The notes: generated by a model from the sequence alone, not told the origin. Positions 17,143 through 26,469 are shown, counted from the stretch's first letter. The stretch: 64,000 nt of DNA from Flammeovirga sp. SJP92 (GCF_001583495.1 NZ_LQAQ01000061.1:558001-622000); one strand, 5' to 3'. Program-made: numbers and translations.

Positions 17143-18366
17143 ATGGATTCAATCTCTGGGAAAACGAAATATTTATTAGGTATTCAGCATGTATTAGCCA
17201 TGTTCGGAGCTACAGTACTCGTTCCATTTCTTACTGGACTTAATCCAGTCTTAGCACTTTTTACAGCAGGTATTGGCACTTTAGTTTTTCACCAAGTGAC
17301 AAACAAGATCGTACCCGTATTTTTGGGATCTTCTTTTGCCTTTATTGGTGCTATTGGCCTTGTGCTTAAAAATGAAGGTTTGGCTTCTGTAAAAGCGGGA
17401 ATTATTGGAGCGGGGCTGATCTATGTGTTGATGTCATTTGTGATCAGAAAATTTGGAGTTAAAAGAGTCCAATCCTTTTTTCCTCCTATTGTAATTGGTC
17501 CTACCATAATGGTAATTGGTTTAAGGTTGAGCCCTATTGCACTAAACATGGCGGGTTATGATGATGGAAAATTTGACAATCAAAGTCTTATTATCTCTCT
17601 TTCTGTAATCATCACAATGGTCATTTCTTCTATGTTGAAGAACTCTTTCTTCAGGCTGATGCCAATTCTTATTTCAGTTACCGTAGGCTATTTTATTGCT
17701 GCCATGATGGGGGTTGTAGACTACACTGCCATTGAAGATGCCAACTGGATCGGTTTCTCTTCTACAACTGTTGATCAAATTCTTACTATTCCAGCATTCT
17801 CTGTTTCTGGTTTCTTTGCCATTGCTCCCATTGCTTTGGTAGTTTTCATTGAACACATTGGAGATATTACCACTAATGGTGCTGTTGTAGGCAAAAACTT
17901 CTTCAAACAGCCAGGCATTCATAAAACTATGCTGGGTGATGGATTGGCAACTATCTTGGCTGGCTTATTAGGAGGTCCAGCCAATACAACTTATGGAGAA
18001 AATACTGGTGTATTAGCAGTAACAAAGGTTTATGATCCTTCTGTGATCAGAATTGCAGCCGTATTTGCAATAACATTAAGTTTAATTGGAAAAGTAGGTG
18101 CCGTTTTACAAACAATACCAGTTCCTGTGATGGGCGGTATTTCTATCATTTTATTCGGAATGATTGCCGCTGTTGGAGTGAGGACTTTAATCTCTGCAAA
18201 ACTGGATTTTGGGCATTCTAGAAACCTTATTATTGCCGCTATAATTTTTGTATTGGGAATTGGAATAAAAGAAGTTGCTATTTATGGTGAAGTATCAGTT
18301 TCAGGACTTACCATTGCTGCACTTATCGGAGTTATACTCAATAAGTTATTACCAAGAGATATTTAA
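17143..18366 (+). CDS. uraA: Uracil/xanthine permease (NCS2 family)
   Basis: An inner-membrane nucleobase:H+ symporter of 407 residues with about 12-14 membrane helices. It begins KTKYLLGIQHVLAMFGATVLVPFLTG, the NCS2 hallmark. The substrate-site region reads VVFIEHIGDITTNGAVVGKNF and the next block GDGLATILAGLLGGPANTTYGENTG. The Glu-His pair and the NTTYGENTG motif point to the UraA (uracil) branch rather than xanthine transporters. The start at 17143 follows a clean promoter element. A single-gene unit ending in a strong terminator. Confidence 0.92.
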   Translation: MDSISGKTKYLLGIQHVLAMFGATVLVPFLTGLNPVLALFTAGIGTLVFHQVTNKIVPVFLGSSFAFIGAIGLVLKNEGLASVKAGIIGAGLIYVLMSFVIRKFGVKRVQSFFPPIVIGPTIMVIGLRLSPIALNMAGYDDGKFDNQSLIISLSVIITMVISSMLKNSFFRLMPILISVTVGYFIAAMMGVVDYTAIEDANWIGFSSTTVDQILTIPAFSVSGFFAIAPIALVVFIEHIGDITTNGAVVGKNFFKQPGIHKTMLGDGLATILAGLLGGPANTTYGENTGVLAVTKVYDPSVIRIAAVFAITLSLIGKVGAVLQTIPVPVMGGISIILFGMIAAVGVRTLISAKLDFGHSRNLIIAAIIFVLGIGIKEVAIYGEVSVSGLTIAALIGVILNKLLPRDI

Positions 18367-18463
18367 TATTCAACTAATTATAATACAAATAGGATAACCA
18401 ATGAAGTATTTATTGCAATTACTATAGTAAAAGTAACACTTATTTATGTTATCAATAAAGTGC

Positions 18464-18504
18464 AAAACCGTCATTATATTCTACATTATAATGACGGTTT
18501 TTAT
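18464..18504 (+). terminator. Terminator after the uracil permease gene
   Basis: A 14-bp perfect stem (AAACCGTCATTATA / TATAATGACGGTTT) with an 8-nt loop runs into TTTTTAT. Confidence 0.85.
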
Positions 18505-18620
18505 GTTAAAAAACACATTTTAAGCGACTTACAATTGTGAATATTTAAATAAATGTAAATTTTTATCTATCTTATTGATACAATATTATCTTTATCTCTC
18601 TATGCTTAGATCAATTAACT

Positions 18621-19157
18621 ATGAAATCACTAACTTTGATTATCGCTTTAATGTATTTTACAAACCTCGTTGCACAAGCACAACAAACTTCATACAAAGA
18701 GATCACTGTAGATCAATTTGACGATTATGAAGCCTTTGTAAATTCCCCTCCCCCCCATATTACAGGCAAGGGAACTAAAAGTGATTCTCTATCTAATTCT
18801 AATTTAGTTTATGAGTATTATGAAGCAGAGAATCAATATTATGCCATAGAAAGCTGGGCCGATTATTATTATTGGTTATCAAAAAAGTACACATACTTAT
18901 TCAACAAACCAGAAATCTTCGAGCACTTCTATCAGATGAAAGATAATGTACAGATGATTAAGTACTTATCTTTCAATTACTCCGTTTGGCATTTTCCTTC
19001 TTCAATCAAGATCAAACCACATGAGGCATTAGCATCTCATGAAAACAGGTTTTCCATTTCTTATCATATCATCAAGTCCAAAGATGACATTAAGTACATG
19101 GAAGATCAATTACGATTGAAAATGGAAAAATACGAGGAAGTATCCTTAAAGCACTAA
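18621..19157 (+). CDS. Secreted protein of unknown function
   Basis: A 178-residue protein with a signal peptide (MKSLTLIIALMYFTNLVAQA, then QQTS). The mature part is rich in Tyr, Glu, Ser and Lys, with an SPPPH turn encoded across a C7 run (18750-18756) and a YYAIESWADYYYWLSKKYTY segment. I do not recognise a family. Its last 12 bases overlap the end of the convergent DUF389 gene. Confidence 0.7.
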   Translation: MKSLTLIIALMYFTNLVAQAQQTSYKEITVDQFDDYEAFVNSPPPHITGKGTKSDSLSNSNLVYEYYEAENQYYAIESWADYYYWLSKKYTYLFNKPEIFEHFYQMKDNVQMIKYLSFNYSVWHFPSSIKIKPHEALASHENRFSISYHIIKSKDDIKYMEDQLRLKMEKYEEVSLKH

Positions 19158-20597
19158 TGATTTAATATCGTTATTGTCTAAACGGATACGTATCCACTCT
19201 TGTGTACGTTGCTGTAATTCTTTGCTCTGTTTTGCTTTTTTCTTGACCTTTTCATCAAGTTCCAATAGTAAAACAGGGCTTTTTTTACTGATTAGACTGT
19301 CCCCCTCCCATGATTGAATAGTGATATCGCTGATGGCAAAACTTTTCACATCAGGAAACTGAAAATGTATTTCCTTTGAGATTTGATCTACTTGCAAAGT
19401 ATCTTCCTGCTCTTTTGTAAGGTTGAAGATCCTCTTTTCTAAAAGCTTAATTTTCAAATCTTTATCCTTGATTAATTCATCATTCTTAGTATAAATATCC
19501 TTCAAAAGACTCACATGAAGAGCATTGCTGTATTGAGCAAATTTTTCATCAATATCAAAATCCTGTCCATCTTCCTGATGAATTCTTACTTCTGTCTTTT
19601 TGGTAAACGGAAACATTTCATCTTCCTTAGCTGAAAGACCGTACCTTGGTATCATTTCATTCAAAAATACTATTTGTCCTTCGTCAATCTTTTTCCCCAT
19701 ATAGTATAGATCAATGATAGAAAGGGAGTCAGTATAAGTTACTTTATTCGTCAGCAGTTCACTCCCATTAAAAGTTGTATTTTCTTTAATAAAAGAGTCC
19801 ACTGCAATTTTAAAACGCGTCTCTTGTATTACGTTAAAAAAGATCACTGCACTTGGACTGACTACTATAATCAAAAAGGCAAATAATATGGATCTGTACT
19901 TTCTATATCGTGCTCTATCAATAAATGTCTTTACTGGGAATCTTAAAAACTTTACAACAATGTATGTGGATAAACTGATGAAGACTGAATTGATAAAAAA
20001 GAGGTAAAATGCTCCTAAGAAATAACTGTACATTCCTGTAGCCAGACCATATCCTGCTGTACACAACGGAGGCATAAGGGCTGTGGCAATGGCAACACCG
20101 GGGATTACATTACTCTTCTCTTTTCTTGAACCTGCAATAATTCCAGAGAAACCGCCAAAGAAAGCGACAAAAACATCCAAAATTGTAGGTTTGGTTCTTG
20201 CCAATAATTCAGACTGCTCCAAATTTAGAGGAGTAAGAGAAAAATAAATTGTAGAAGTAGCCAAACTAATGAATACGGCAATACCCAAGTTTTTTAAGGC
20301 TCTTCTCATCATATCCACATCATGAATACCAATAGCCGTTCCAATACCCAATATTGGACCCATCAGTGGAGATATAAGCATGGCCCCAATGACAATTGCT
20401 GTAGAGTTGGAGTTTAAGCCAATGGAGGCGATTAAGATGGAAAAAATTAAAATCCACGCTGCATGACCTTTAAAACTGATGTCCTTTGTAATTCCTTCAA
20501 TAGTTGCTTCCGGGTCTGATCCTTCCCGGATACTCAATGTGTCAATAGCTAGTTTTCTTAAAACATAAATAAGATTCCTAGTGTTCGTCTCACTCAT
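19146..20597 (-). CDS. DUF389 (TIGR00341-type) membrane protein
   Basis: A 483-residue inner-membrane protein. The DUF389 core is clear: ILIASIGLNSNSTAIVIGAMLISPLMGPILG, AFFGGFSGIIAGSRKEKSNVIPGVAIATALMPPLCTAGYG and NSVFISLSTYIVVKF, making about six helices between residues 45 and 260. A soluble C-terminal half of about 220 residues follows, with a coiled-coil-like stretch (KDKDLKIKLLEKRIFNLTKEQE). The function is unknown in the family. A single gene, 3' overlapping the convergent secreted protein gene. Confidence 0.88.
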   Translation of the reverse strand: MSETNTRNLIYVLRKLAIDTLSIREGSDPEATIEGITKDISFKGHAAWILIFSILIASIGLNSNSTAIVIGAMLISPLMGPILGIGTAIGIHDVDMMRRALKNLGIAVFISLATSTIYFSLTPLNLEQSELLARTKPTILDVFVAFFGGFSGIIAGSRKEKSNVIPGVAIATALMPPLCTAGYGLATGMYSYFLGAFYLFFINSVFISLSTYIVVKFLRFPVKTFIDRARYRKYRSILFAFLIIVVSPSAVIFFNVIQETRFKIAVDSFIKENTTFNGSELLTNKVTYTDSLSIIDLYYMGKKIDEGQIVFLNEMIPRYGLSAKEDEMFPFTKKTEVRIHQEDGQDFDIDEKFAQYSNALHVSLLKDIYTKNDELIKDKDLKIKLLEKRIFNLTKEQEDTLQVDQISKEIHFQFPDVKSFAISDITIQSWEGDSLISKKSPVLLLELDEKVKKKAKQSKELQQRTQEWIRIRLDNNDIKSLVL

Positions 20598-20891
20598 ATT
20601 GTATTAGTTTAATTATGCGATGATGCCAGTATTTAAGTGCTAAGTTAATAGTAATTCTTATGATCAATTATTTTTGGCTTAGTACTTACAGAATTAGAGC
20701 ATGTTTCGAAAGTATTTGAGAGATGCTTTAATTACAAATCGAAAATTTAGGTATTTTTTATTTAATCCTTTTAGGTTTCTGATATTTATTTTGCTCCAAG
20801 CTAAAATTTGAATTCAATAATTTCTTAATGCATCAATATTTTAGTAAATTTTTAATACCAAAAATACATTTTCCAATAAACTACGCTCATT

Positions 20892-21296
20892 ATGAAAAAA
20901 ACATACACCAATGAAGATGTCTCTGTAATTTGGGAACCTTCAAAGTGCATCCATTCTGAAAAATGCTTCAAAAGCCTGCCAAGAGTTTTCAATCCAAAAA
21001 GAAAACCTTGGGTAGACCTAACACAATCTACGAGTGAAAAAATCATTGAAACCGTCAAAAACTGTCCTTCTCAGGCACTTTCCTTAAAAGAGGATAAAAC
21101 AGAAGATAATCCGGTTACAGAAATTCAAGTTCTGAAAAATGGACCTGTACTGGTCAAAGGTAAAATCAGTCTTGATTGTAATGGAAGTAAGGAAGTTCTG
21201 GAGCAGAATCAAATTGCACTTTGCCGATGTGGAGCCTCAAACAACAAACCTTATTGTGATGGTGCTCATGCAAAAATAAACTTTGAAGCACCTTAA
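20892..21296 (+). CDS. Fused divergent 4Fe-4S (Fer4_19) and CDGSH iron-sulfur protein
   Basis: A 134-residue cytosolic protein joining two iron-sulfur modules. The N-terminal part has Cys19, Cys25 and Cys58 in the Fer4_19 pattern (KCIHSEKCFKSLPRVF, VKNCPSQAL). The C-terminal part is a CDGSH site, CRCGASNNKPYCDGAH (Cys111, Cys113, Cys122 and His126), which binds a 2Fe-2S cluster with one His ligand. Such YjdI-CDGSH fusions are known in many bacteria, with a proposed electron-transfer or Fe-S handling role. It stands alone. Confidence 0.93.
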   Translation: MKKTYTNEDVSVIWEPSKCIHSEKCFKSLPRVFNPKRKPWVDLTQSTSEKIIETVKNCPSQALSLKEDKTEDNPVTEIQVLKNGPVLVKGKISLDCNGSKEVLEQNQIALCRCGASNNKPYCDGAHAKINFEAP

Positions 21297-21360
21297 AATA
21301 ATTGAACACATAACATATTGCACTCGTTAAAAATAAAAGCACAACATTAAACTATTAACA

Positions 21361-21392
21361 TTTGTTTCGATTAGCTTTATATCTTACATTTG
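21361..21392 (+). promoter_or_regulatory. Consensus promoter for the ATPase operon
   Basis: TTTG at 21361-21364 and a perfect TACATTTG at 21385-21392, 20 nt apart, form a full Bacteroidota promoter. The predicted transcript starts near 21398, leaving an untranslated leader of about 100 nt before the ATPase gene. Confidence 0.75.
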
Positions 21393-21496
21393 TTAGATTG
21401 ATATGCCTCTAAGAACCTCATGATTGAAATCTATTTTGTCGTTTTTATGCTTGAAAGGAATTCCTTCTTATTATAGACTAATTTATAAACCTCATC

Positions 21497-23920
21497 ATGG
21501 CCAATATCAAAAGCCTAACATTAGAAAACTTTAGAGTTTTCAAAGAAAGTACAACCTTCAATTTTTCTCCTCTGAACGTTCTAACAGGGACCAATAGCAG
21601 TGGTAAAAGTTCTCTATTCAAAGCACTGTTACTATTACAAGATAACGGTTCAAAAAACAGGTTGGAGGAACTTGATTTTAGAGGTGCTTACCATAACCTT
21701 GGTAACATTTCAAAGGCTAGAAACCATGATACAGATGAGAGTAAACCAATAAAGTTTATTTTAGAGTTTGCCCCTCAACCAGGCACTGCCCCTTTTAAAA
21801 GGTTTGAATTAGGACAAAGGAGTATTTCAATTGCATATACTGACCTTGAGAAAGTAGAAAGCTTCCAAGATTTACTTCAAACTCCAAACTGGAAAAACTG
21901 GATGTATTTCTTGAGAGGTATTTTGATCAACAGGGCACAATATATGATCCGTCATATTCAAAAACTGACCCGCTCTAAAGAAATTGAAAGTACAGATACC
22001 GTCAAAAACCTTCTTCACCAATTGCTTCACATCGCTTTTGAAGAAAGAATAACGGTTGACAACATAGAAACGCTGTTTGAAAAAGCAGCTAAAATCTATG
22101 ATATATTGAAGGAACTTGAAATACCGATTGATGATACTTTCAAGATTCCTAGAAACCTCTCAGGTGCTTTCTTTGCCGACTTAATTAAAAAAGCTTGGTA
22201 CGAAGAACACAGAGAACATGAACTGAGAGGAATCAAGAAATTAAAACACTTGACAGAGTCTACGGTTACTCCACTAAGAAATGCGGAAGAAACAAAAGCT
22301 CATAATGAAAGGTGGAAACGTGTCATTGAGAAAAATGATATTACTGATGTAGAAGAACTGAGATCTGCTCTTATTTCGTGGCTGGAGATGGATATTCCCA
22401 TGTCTTCTTTAGTGAGAGATATTTTAAATATTAATTCCAAAGAGATTGTTTACACTTTCAAACCTGTAGGAGTGAACACCACCGAGAGTTTATTTTTAGA
22501 ATTACACTACGATAGCAGAGAAGGAAAACTGTGTCATATCGAACTGGCTTACAGAGAGCGATTTACAAGAAAGAAAAAACTGCTTTATTCTCCTTTGAGT
22601 AATGGAAGTCTACATTATGTGGGATCTGAAAATGGAAATAGTTACTTGTTAGCAGCTGGTCACCGAGGAGATTATATTAAAACAGATGGAGAAATTCCCG
22701 TATTTACAAGCTTTTTTGATATACAAAATTTATATCAATACGGCTCAGGTATGGATCTGGAATCTCCTGCTCAAAAGTTTTTCTCTATCAATAAAGAGAA
22801 ATTAAAAAAGGTGCTTGGCTTTAAAGATGATACTTTGATTGATGCATTAGTAGAAGTAACACATAAAAAATTGATGGTGCTTCTCGGTTCTAGGTTGAAT
22901 TCATTTATGACTGAGTTCCAGCCTAAGGTCAAAAAAATCAACAGCTTCAAGAAAGACGACCTTTCACGCCTTTTAGCAGAAAGAAAAGAAGATGGAAAAG
23001 GATTTAAAGTGGCTTCAATAGGTTTTCTTTTAAGAGATTTACCTTTGTTGGATCATAATGACCGTAAGATCTTGGACAAGAAAGAGGCGTACAACTCTTT
23101 AGAGGAATTGGATTACCTACCGGAATTGCCTCTGACAAGCGAGCAGTATGCAAAACTTTTTGAAGTCAATATTGACAAAGTACTTCAAAGTGGTTTCTTG
23201 AAAATGCTGGAGGAAGGTGTAAGCGGTACCAAACATATTTTCAAATCTTGTGGCAAACTATTCAACTTTGGACTGTTAGAAGCTCAGAGAGGTAGTACAA
23301 AAAGGATTTTGCTTCATACTGAAGGCAATGTTCTGAGTGATCTCCTTTTTGAATTTGGAAAAAACGCAGATGAAAATGCTAGAGAATTTGTGAAGAAGTG
23401 GATCCGTGAGTTTGAGATTGGAAATGATATTCAAATCAACTCTGTGAAAGGGATTGCCTCAGATGTGATCATCACAAATAAGAAAGGACATGCATTAGAC
23501 CTTGCAGACCTTGGCTATGGCATTTCTCAACTTTTACCAATTCTCCTTAAAATCGCATTAAATGACCACCGCTCATTATTAATTGAGGAACCTGAGACCA
23601 ACCTTCATCCTCGATTACAATCAAAATTGGCCGATTTGATCATTGATGCTTCTTTACGCTATGAGACGGATTTCTTAATTGAAACACACTCAGAATATTT
23701 AATCAGAAAATTACAATACTGGACTGCTAAGCGAAAAATCACGCCTTATCAGTCTAAAATATACTACTTATATAACCCTGAAAGGGTACCTGAAGGAAAA
23801 TCTCAAGTTGCGTTACTCAACATTTTGAAAGACGGAGAACTCGACAACGAGTTTGGGGAAGGATTCTTTGATGAAGCAGATAATATTGCTATTGAGCTTT
23901 TCCACCTTAAACAAATCTAA
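21497..23920 (+). CDS. AAA (SMC/OLD-like) ATPase with DUF3696-type C-terminus
   Basis: An 807-residue cytosolic ATPase of the overcoming-lysogeny/RecF-like class. The N-terminal strand-loop KSLTLENFRVF leads to Walker A GTNSSGKSS (31-39). A long helical insertion fills roughly residues 120-300. ADLGYGISQLLPILL is the signature-like region, Walker B is SLLIEEPETNLHP (Glu697-Glu698), and the switch His is in ETHSEYL (His731). The last 25 residues (ELDNEFGEGFFDEADN) match the DUF3696 tail that closes many such ATPases. The partner gene begins 26 nt later. ATPases of this kind often pair with an effector in phage defence, so a defence role is a reasonable but unproven inference. Confidence 0.88.
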   Translation: MANIKSLTLENFRVFKESTTFNFSPLNVLTGTNSSGKSSLFKALLLLQDNGSKNRLEELDFRGAYHNLGNISKARNHDTDESKPIKFILEFAPQPGTAPFKRFELGQRSISIAYTDLEKVESFQDLLQTPNWKNWMYFLRGILINRAQYMIRHIQKLTRSKEIESTDTVKNLLHQLLHIAFEERITVDNIETLFEKAAKIYDILKELEIPIDDTFKIPRNLSGAFFADLIKKAWYEEHREHELRGIKKLKHLTESTVTPLRNAEETKAHNERWKRVIEKNDITDVEELRSALISWLEMDIPMSSLVRDILNINSKEIVYTFKPVGVNTTESLFLELHYDSREGKLCHIELAYRERFTRKKKLLYSPLSNGSLHYVGSENGNSYLLAAGHRGDYIKTDGEIPVFTSFFDIQNLYQYGSGMDLESPAQKFFSINKEKLKKVLGFKDDTLIDALVEVTHKKLMVLLGSRLNSFMTEFQPKVKKINSFKKDDLSRLLAERKEDGKGFKVASIGFLLRDLPLLDHNDRKILDKKEAYNSLEELDYLPELPLTSEQYAKLFEVNIDKVLQSGFLKMLEEGVSGTKHIFKSCGKLFNFGLLEAQRGSTKRILLHTEGNVLSDLLFEFGKNADENAREFVKKWIREFEIGNDIQINSVKGIASDVIITNKKGHALDLADLGYGISQLLPILLKIALNDHRSLLIEEPETNLHPRLQSKLADLIIDASLRYETDFLIETHSEYLIRKLQYWTAKRKITPYQSKIYYLYNPERVPEGKSQVALLNILKDGELDNEFGEGFFDEADNIAIELFHLKQI

Positions 23921-23945
23921 TAACCTGCTACTGAATCAAAAAACT

Positions 23946-25007
23946 ATGGAACGTATAACAACTTACGCAAATATAAATTCTCTGACAGATTTCTTCCGAA
24001 AAAGACCTTCATTAGAAGATCAATTGGATGATATGGATTGGAGTAAATCATGGATGGATTTTTATTCATTTCTCAACAAACAAGCTGACTTGAGATTAGA
24101 TGTAGATCCTACTCAACTTTCTATGATGAGTAAGACTAATCCTTACATCAAAAAGATGTTGAAAAATGCTTCTTCTGGTGGCTCTTCATTACGTTGTGAA
24201 AAAGAAGCTTTTGATCAATTAGAAGAAGTAAGTCAGAGAACAATGCCTCAAACCATGTTCTTTTTAGATAAGAGTAATAGAGAGTGTGAGGATTTTGAAA
24301 AAAAATATGGCCTCATTACCCTCAATCCTAACCGTATTCAATCCAAAGCAGGATTTATGTTCAATTGGTCACTTTATAATGTTACCAAGGACAGAGGAGC
24401 AGTAAAAAGGTTTGAGAAATGGAGTCAATTGGAGCGTTTCCGTCATCCTCACAATTCAATGGTGATCATTGACAATTACCTATTAAAAGATCTTGGAGAA
24501 ATGGAAGAAAATCTGATTCCAATGCTGGATGCCTTACTTCCGGAAGAATTAGAAGTGACTTTCCAATTAACATTAATCTCGGTCGACCTGAGAGACAAAC
24601 CTCTTTCTATGAAAAAATATATTGAGTGGGAATTGAATAAAAAATTAAATCGTCCATATCAGATTGAGGTTTGTGTGATCAAAACAGAAAGTAATAAAAA
24701 CCACGATAGAAATATTTTCACTAATTACTTGTGGATGCACTCAGGCCACTCATTTACTTACCTTAGAAGACAACAAGTAAGTAAAAATACCAACCTGATG
24801 CTCTTCCCTATTTTCTATCAGCAAAAGGATTTCCAATCTTACTATGATGAAGAGCCAACTTCTACTGAAAGTAAAAGTTCTGTATGGGAAGCCGTTCATC
24901 AACGTTTAAGAGAAGCTAGATATATCATCAAAACTGCTAGTCAAACGACACACGGTGTCGGTGGTGAGCTGAAAAATACAATTCTTGTCGGGAATAAAAC
25001 GGCGTAG
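23946..25007 (+). CDS. Unrecognised partner protein of the DUF3696-type ATPase
   Basis: A 353-residue protein with no signal peptide or membrane helix. The ATG at 23946 is chosen because the longer frame would start inside the ATPase gene. I do not recognise a family. Visible parts are a helical N-terminus, MFFLDKSNRECEDFEKKYGL, a hydrophobic strand ending in acid residues (SMVIIDNYLL), a second strand (FQLTLISVDLRD), a charged block NHDRNIFTNYLWMHSGHSF, and a C-terminal helix (EAVHQRLREARYII). Alternating strands and helices with conserved-looking Asp, His and Arg suggest an enzyme or nucleotide-binding fold, by inference only. It is co-transcribed with the ATPase gene. Confidence 0.8.
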   Translation: MERITTYANINSLTDFFRKRPSLEDQLDDMDWSKSWMDFYSFLNKQADLRLDVDPTQLSMMSKTNPYIKKMLKNASSGGSSLRCEKEAFDQLEEVSQRTMPQTMFFLDKSNRECEDFEKKYGLITLNPNRIQSKAGFMFNWSLYNVTKDRGAVKRFEKWSQLERFRHPHNSMVIIDNYLLKDLGEMEENLIPMLDALLPEELEVTFQLTLISVDLRDKPLSMKKYIEWELNKKLNRPYQIEVCVIKTESNKNHDRNIFTNYLWMHSGHSFTYLRRQQVSKNTNLMLFPIFYQQKDFQSYYDEEPTSTESKSSVWEAVHQRLREARYIIKTASQTTHGVGGELKNTILVGNKTA

Positions 25008-25026
25008 AAAAGCTTTATTTAAAAGC

Positions 25027-25068
25027 ATCAAAAAAGGAATACAAGTTGAATTGTATTCCTTTTTTGAT
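25027..25068. terminator. Perfect bidirectional terminator
   Basis: An 18-bp perfect stem (25027-25044 against 25051-25068) with a 6-nt loop GTTGAA has A-runs on the left arm and T-runs on the right arm. It lies between two convergent units and abuts the stop of the anti-sigma gene, so it can stop transcription from both sides. Confidence 0.9.
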
Positions 25069-25890
25069 TTATGGAAGTGGTATTACTTTATCAGAAAGAG
25101 CAATATAATACTGTTTCCCATTAATTAAAATCATATATGCCGGCGAAGAAGTAGCGTCATAAACTACACTTACATTACCTATATTTCTCCCTTGTTCTAC
25201 ATAGATTTGTAGCTTTTCTTTATTCATTTTATAATGAAAAGAATGCTTTCCATCCTCAATTACTTCAATGATAATATCTTGTTGCTCATCACCTGCAAAA
25301 CCAAGCCCTTCATTTTTTTGTTCAACTTGAACTTTATAACTGGAAATCACTTCTGCTTCTTGATCAGGATTTGATAGAAAGAAAATTGAAATGAATACTA
25401 TAATAACAACAGAAGCGGCTAGTGAAATGGTTTTAGGGGTAAAAGGTATAAACTTTACTTCTTTTACAGCTTCTTTTTTCTCCTCTTCAGGTATTGAAGT
25501 ATTCTCCTCCTCAAAATGTTGTAACCGTTTTTGAAGAGCATTTCTCTTTATAGAAGCAATGATAAATTTCTGAGCTTCAATTTCTTCCTGGAAACCTTCA
25601 TCTTCCCTCAATTTATTCTCAACATAGGCCAGTAATTCATCTGATAAACTTTGCTCTAAATAGCCATCAATCAAAGATGTTTTATCTGGTATAAACTGCT
25701 CTTCAAATTGCATCAATTGATGTTTCAATTCCTGTTTTTGGACTGTTTCTTTTAGTTTTTGATGTGCTTTTACTTCCAAATCAAAAACTGGATCAGTTTC
25801 TCGTTTCGTTACAAATGACGCCTTTTCTTCTTCAGATAAATTACCTTCGAAGAATGCATCAATGTAAGCCGTCAAATCATTATTTTCCAT
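25069..25890 (-). CDS. Anti-sigma-factor-like membrane protein
   Basis: A 273-residue protein with one membrane helix (about 153-174, TISLAASVVIIVFISIFFL). The cytosolic N-terminal half contains two similar helical segments, ENNDLTAYIDAFFEGNLSEEE and SLIDGYLEQSLSDELLAYVE, each followed by KLKETVQ- or NALQKR-type helices. They look like a duplicated sigma-binding module. The periplasmic C-terminal part is short and beta-rich. No zinc-finger HxxxCxxC is present. It starts 3 nt after the sigma gene, the usual layout for an anti-sigma factor. Confidence 0.75.
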   Translation of the reverse strand: MENNDLTAYIDAFFEGNLSEEEKASFVTKRETDPVFDLEVKAHQKLKETVQKQELKHQLMQFEEQFIPDKTSLIDGYLEQSLSDELLAYVENKLREDEGFQEEIEAQKFIIASIKRNALQKRLQHFEEENTSIPEEEKKEAVKEVKFIPFTPKTISLAASVVIIVFISIFFLSNPDQEAEVISSYKVQVEQKNEGLGFAGDEQQDIIIEVIEDGKHSFHYKMNKEKLQIYVEQGRNIGNVSVVYDATSSPAYMILINGKQYYIALSDKVIPLP

Positions 25891-25893
25891 CTT

Positions 25894-26469
25894 CTACACT
25901 TCTTTTGATTGAAGTACTTTTACGGCTTCTTTTCTTGCCTTTTCCATACATTTATTTAATTGTGAAGTGGCAGATCTTGCATTCATAAAACCCAACTGTT
26001 CAGCAATTTCAGCCATTGACATCTTGATCTTCGAGTACTTCGAATTGATCAAATCCTGACACTTTTCTCCTAACTGCTGAAGAATAGCAGTCATATCATC
26101 AAAAAGTTCGTATTGCTCTTCATCAAAGCTAATACTTTCATCAATCAATGAGTTATCATGTTCTAATGTATCATTCTTTCCTTTGCTGTTTCTGATTTTC
26201 ACCCTCCATTGATTATAGGCGAGTGTATACAAATAGTTTTTGAGGTTTGAATCTTCCCTTACTTTCCCTCTCTCAATATTATGATGTAAATCAATAATCA
26301 CATTTTGAAAAACCTCTTTTCCTGCTTCTTCATCTCCTCCATTTTTCTTGACAAGGTTTACAATCATAGATTGATAATTTGTATAAAGGTAAGACCAAGC
26401 TGATTCTTTATTTATAGAAAGATCACTTAATAAAACAGCAACTGAATTTTGATATTGTTGATGGACCAT
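25894..26469 (-). CDS. ECF-type RNA polymerase sigma factor
   Basis: A 191-residue sigma-70 family protein of the extracytoplasmic-function group. Region 2 covers about residues 25-95 (AWSYLYTNYQSMIVNLVKK, EEAGKEVFQNVIIDLHHNI, NLKNYLYTLAYNQWRVKIRN). Region 4 covers about 125-185 (LQQLGEKCQDLINSKYSKIK, SMAEIAEQLGFMNARSATSQ). The linker is rich in Asp and Glu. Its immediate neighbour is the likely anti-sigma gene. The regulon is unknown. Confidence 0.9.
   Translation of the reverse strand: MVHQQYQNSVAVLLSDLSINKESAWSYLYTNYQSMIVNLVKKNGGDEEAGKEVFQNVIIDLHHNIERGKVREDSNLKNYLYTLAYNQWRVKIRNSKGKNDTLEHDNSLIDESISFDEEQYELFDDMTAILQQLGEKCQDLINSKYSKIKMSMAEIAEQLGFMNARSATSQLNKCMEKARKEAVKVLQSKEV

Noticed and set aside
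18750-18756. C7 run in the secreted-protein gene as a phase-variation site
   Set aside because: Seven bases is short for a phase-variable tract, and the frame is intact through it.
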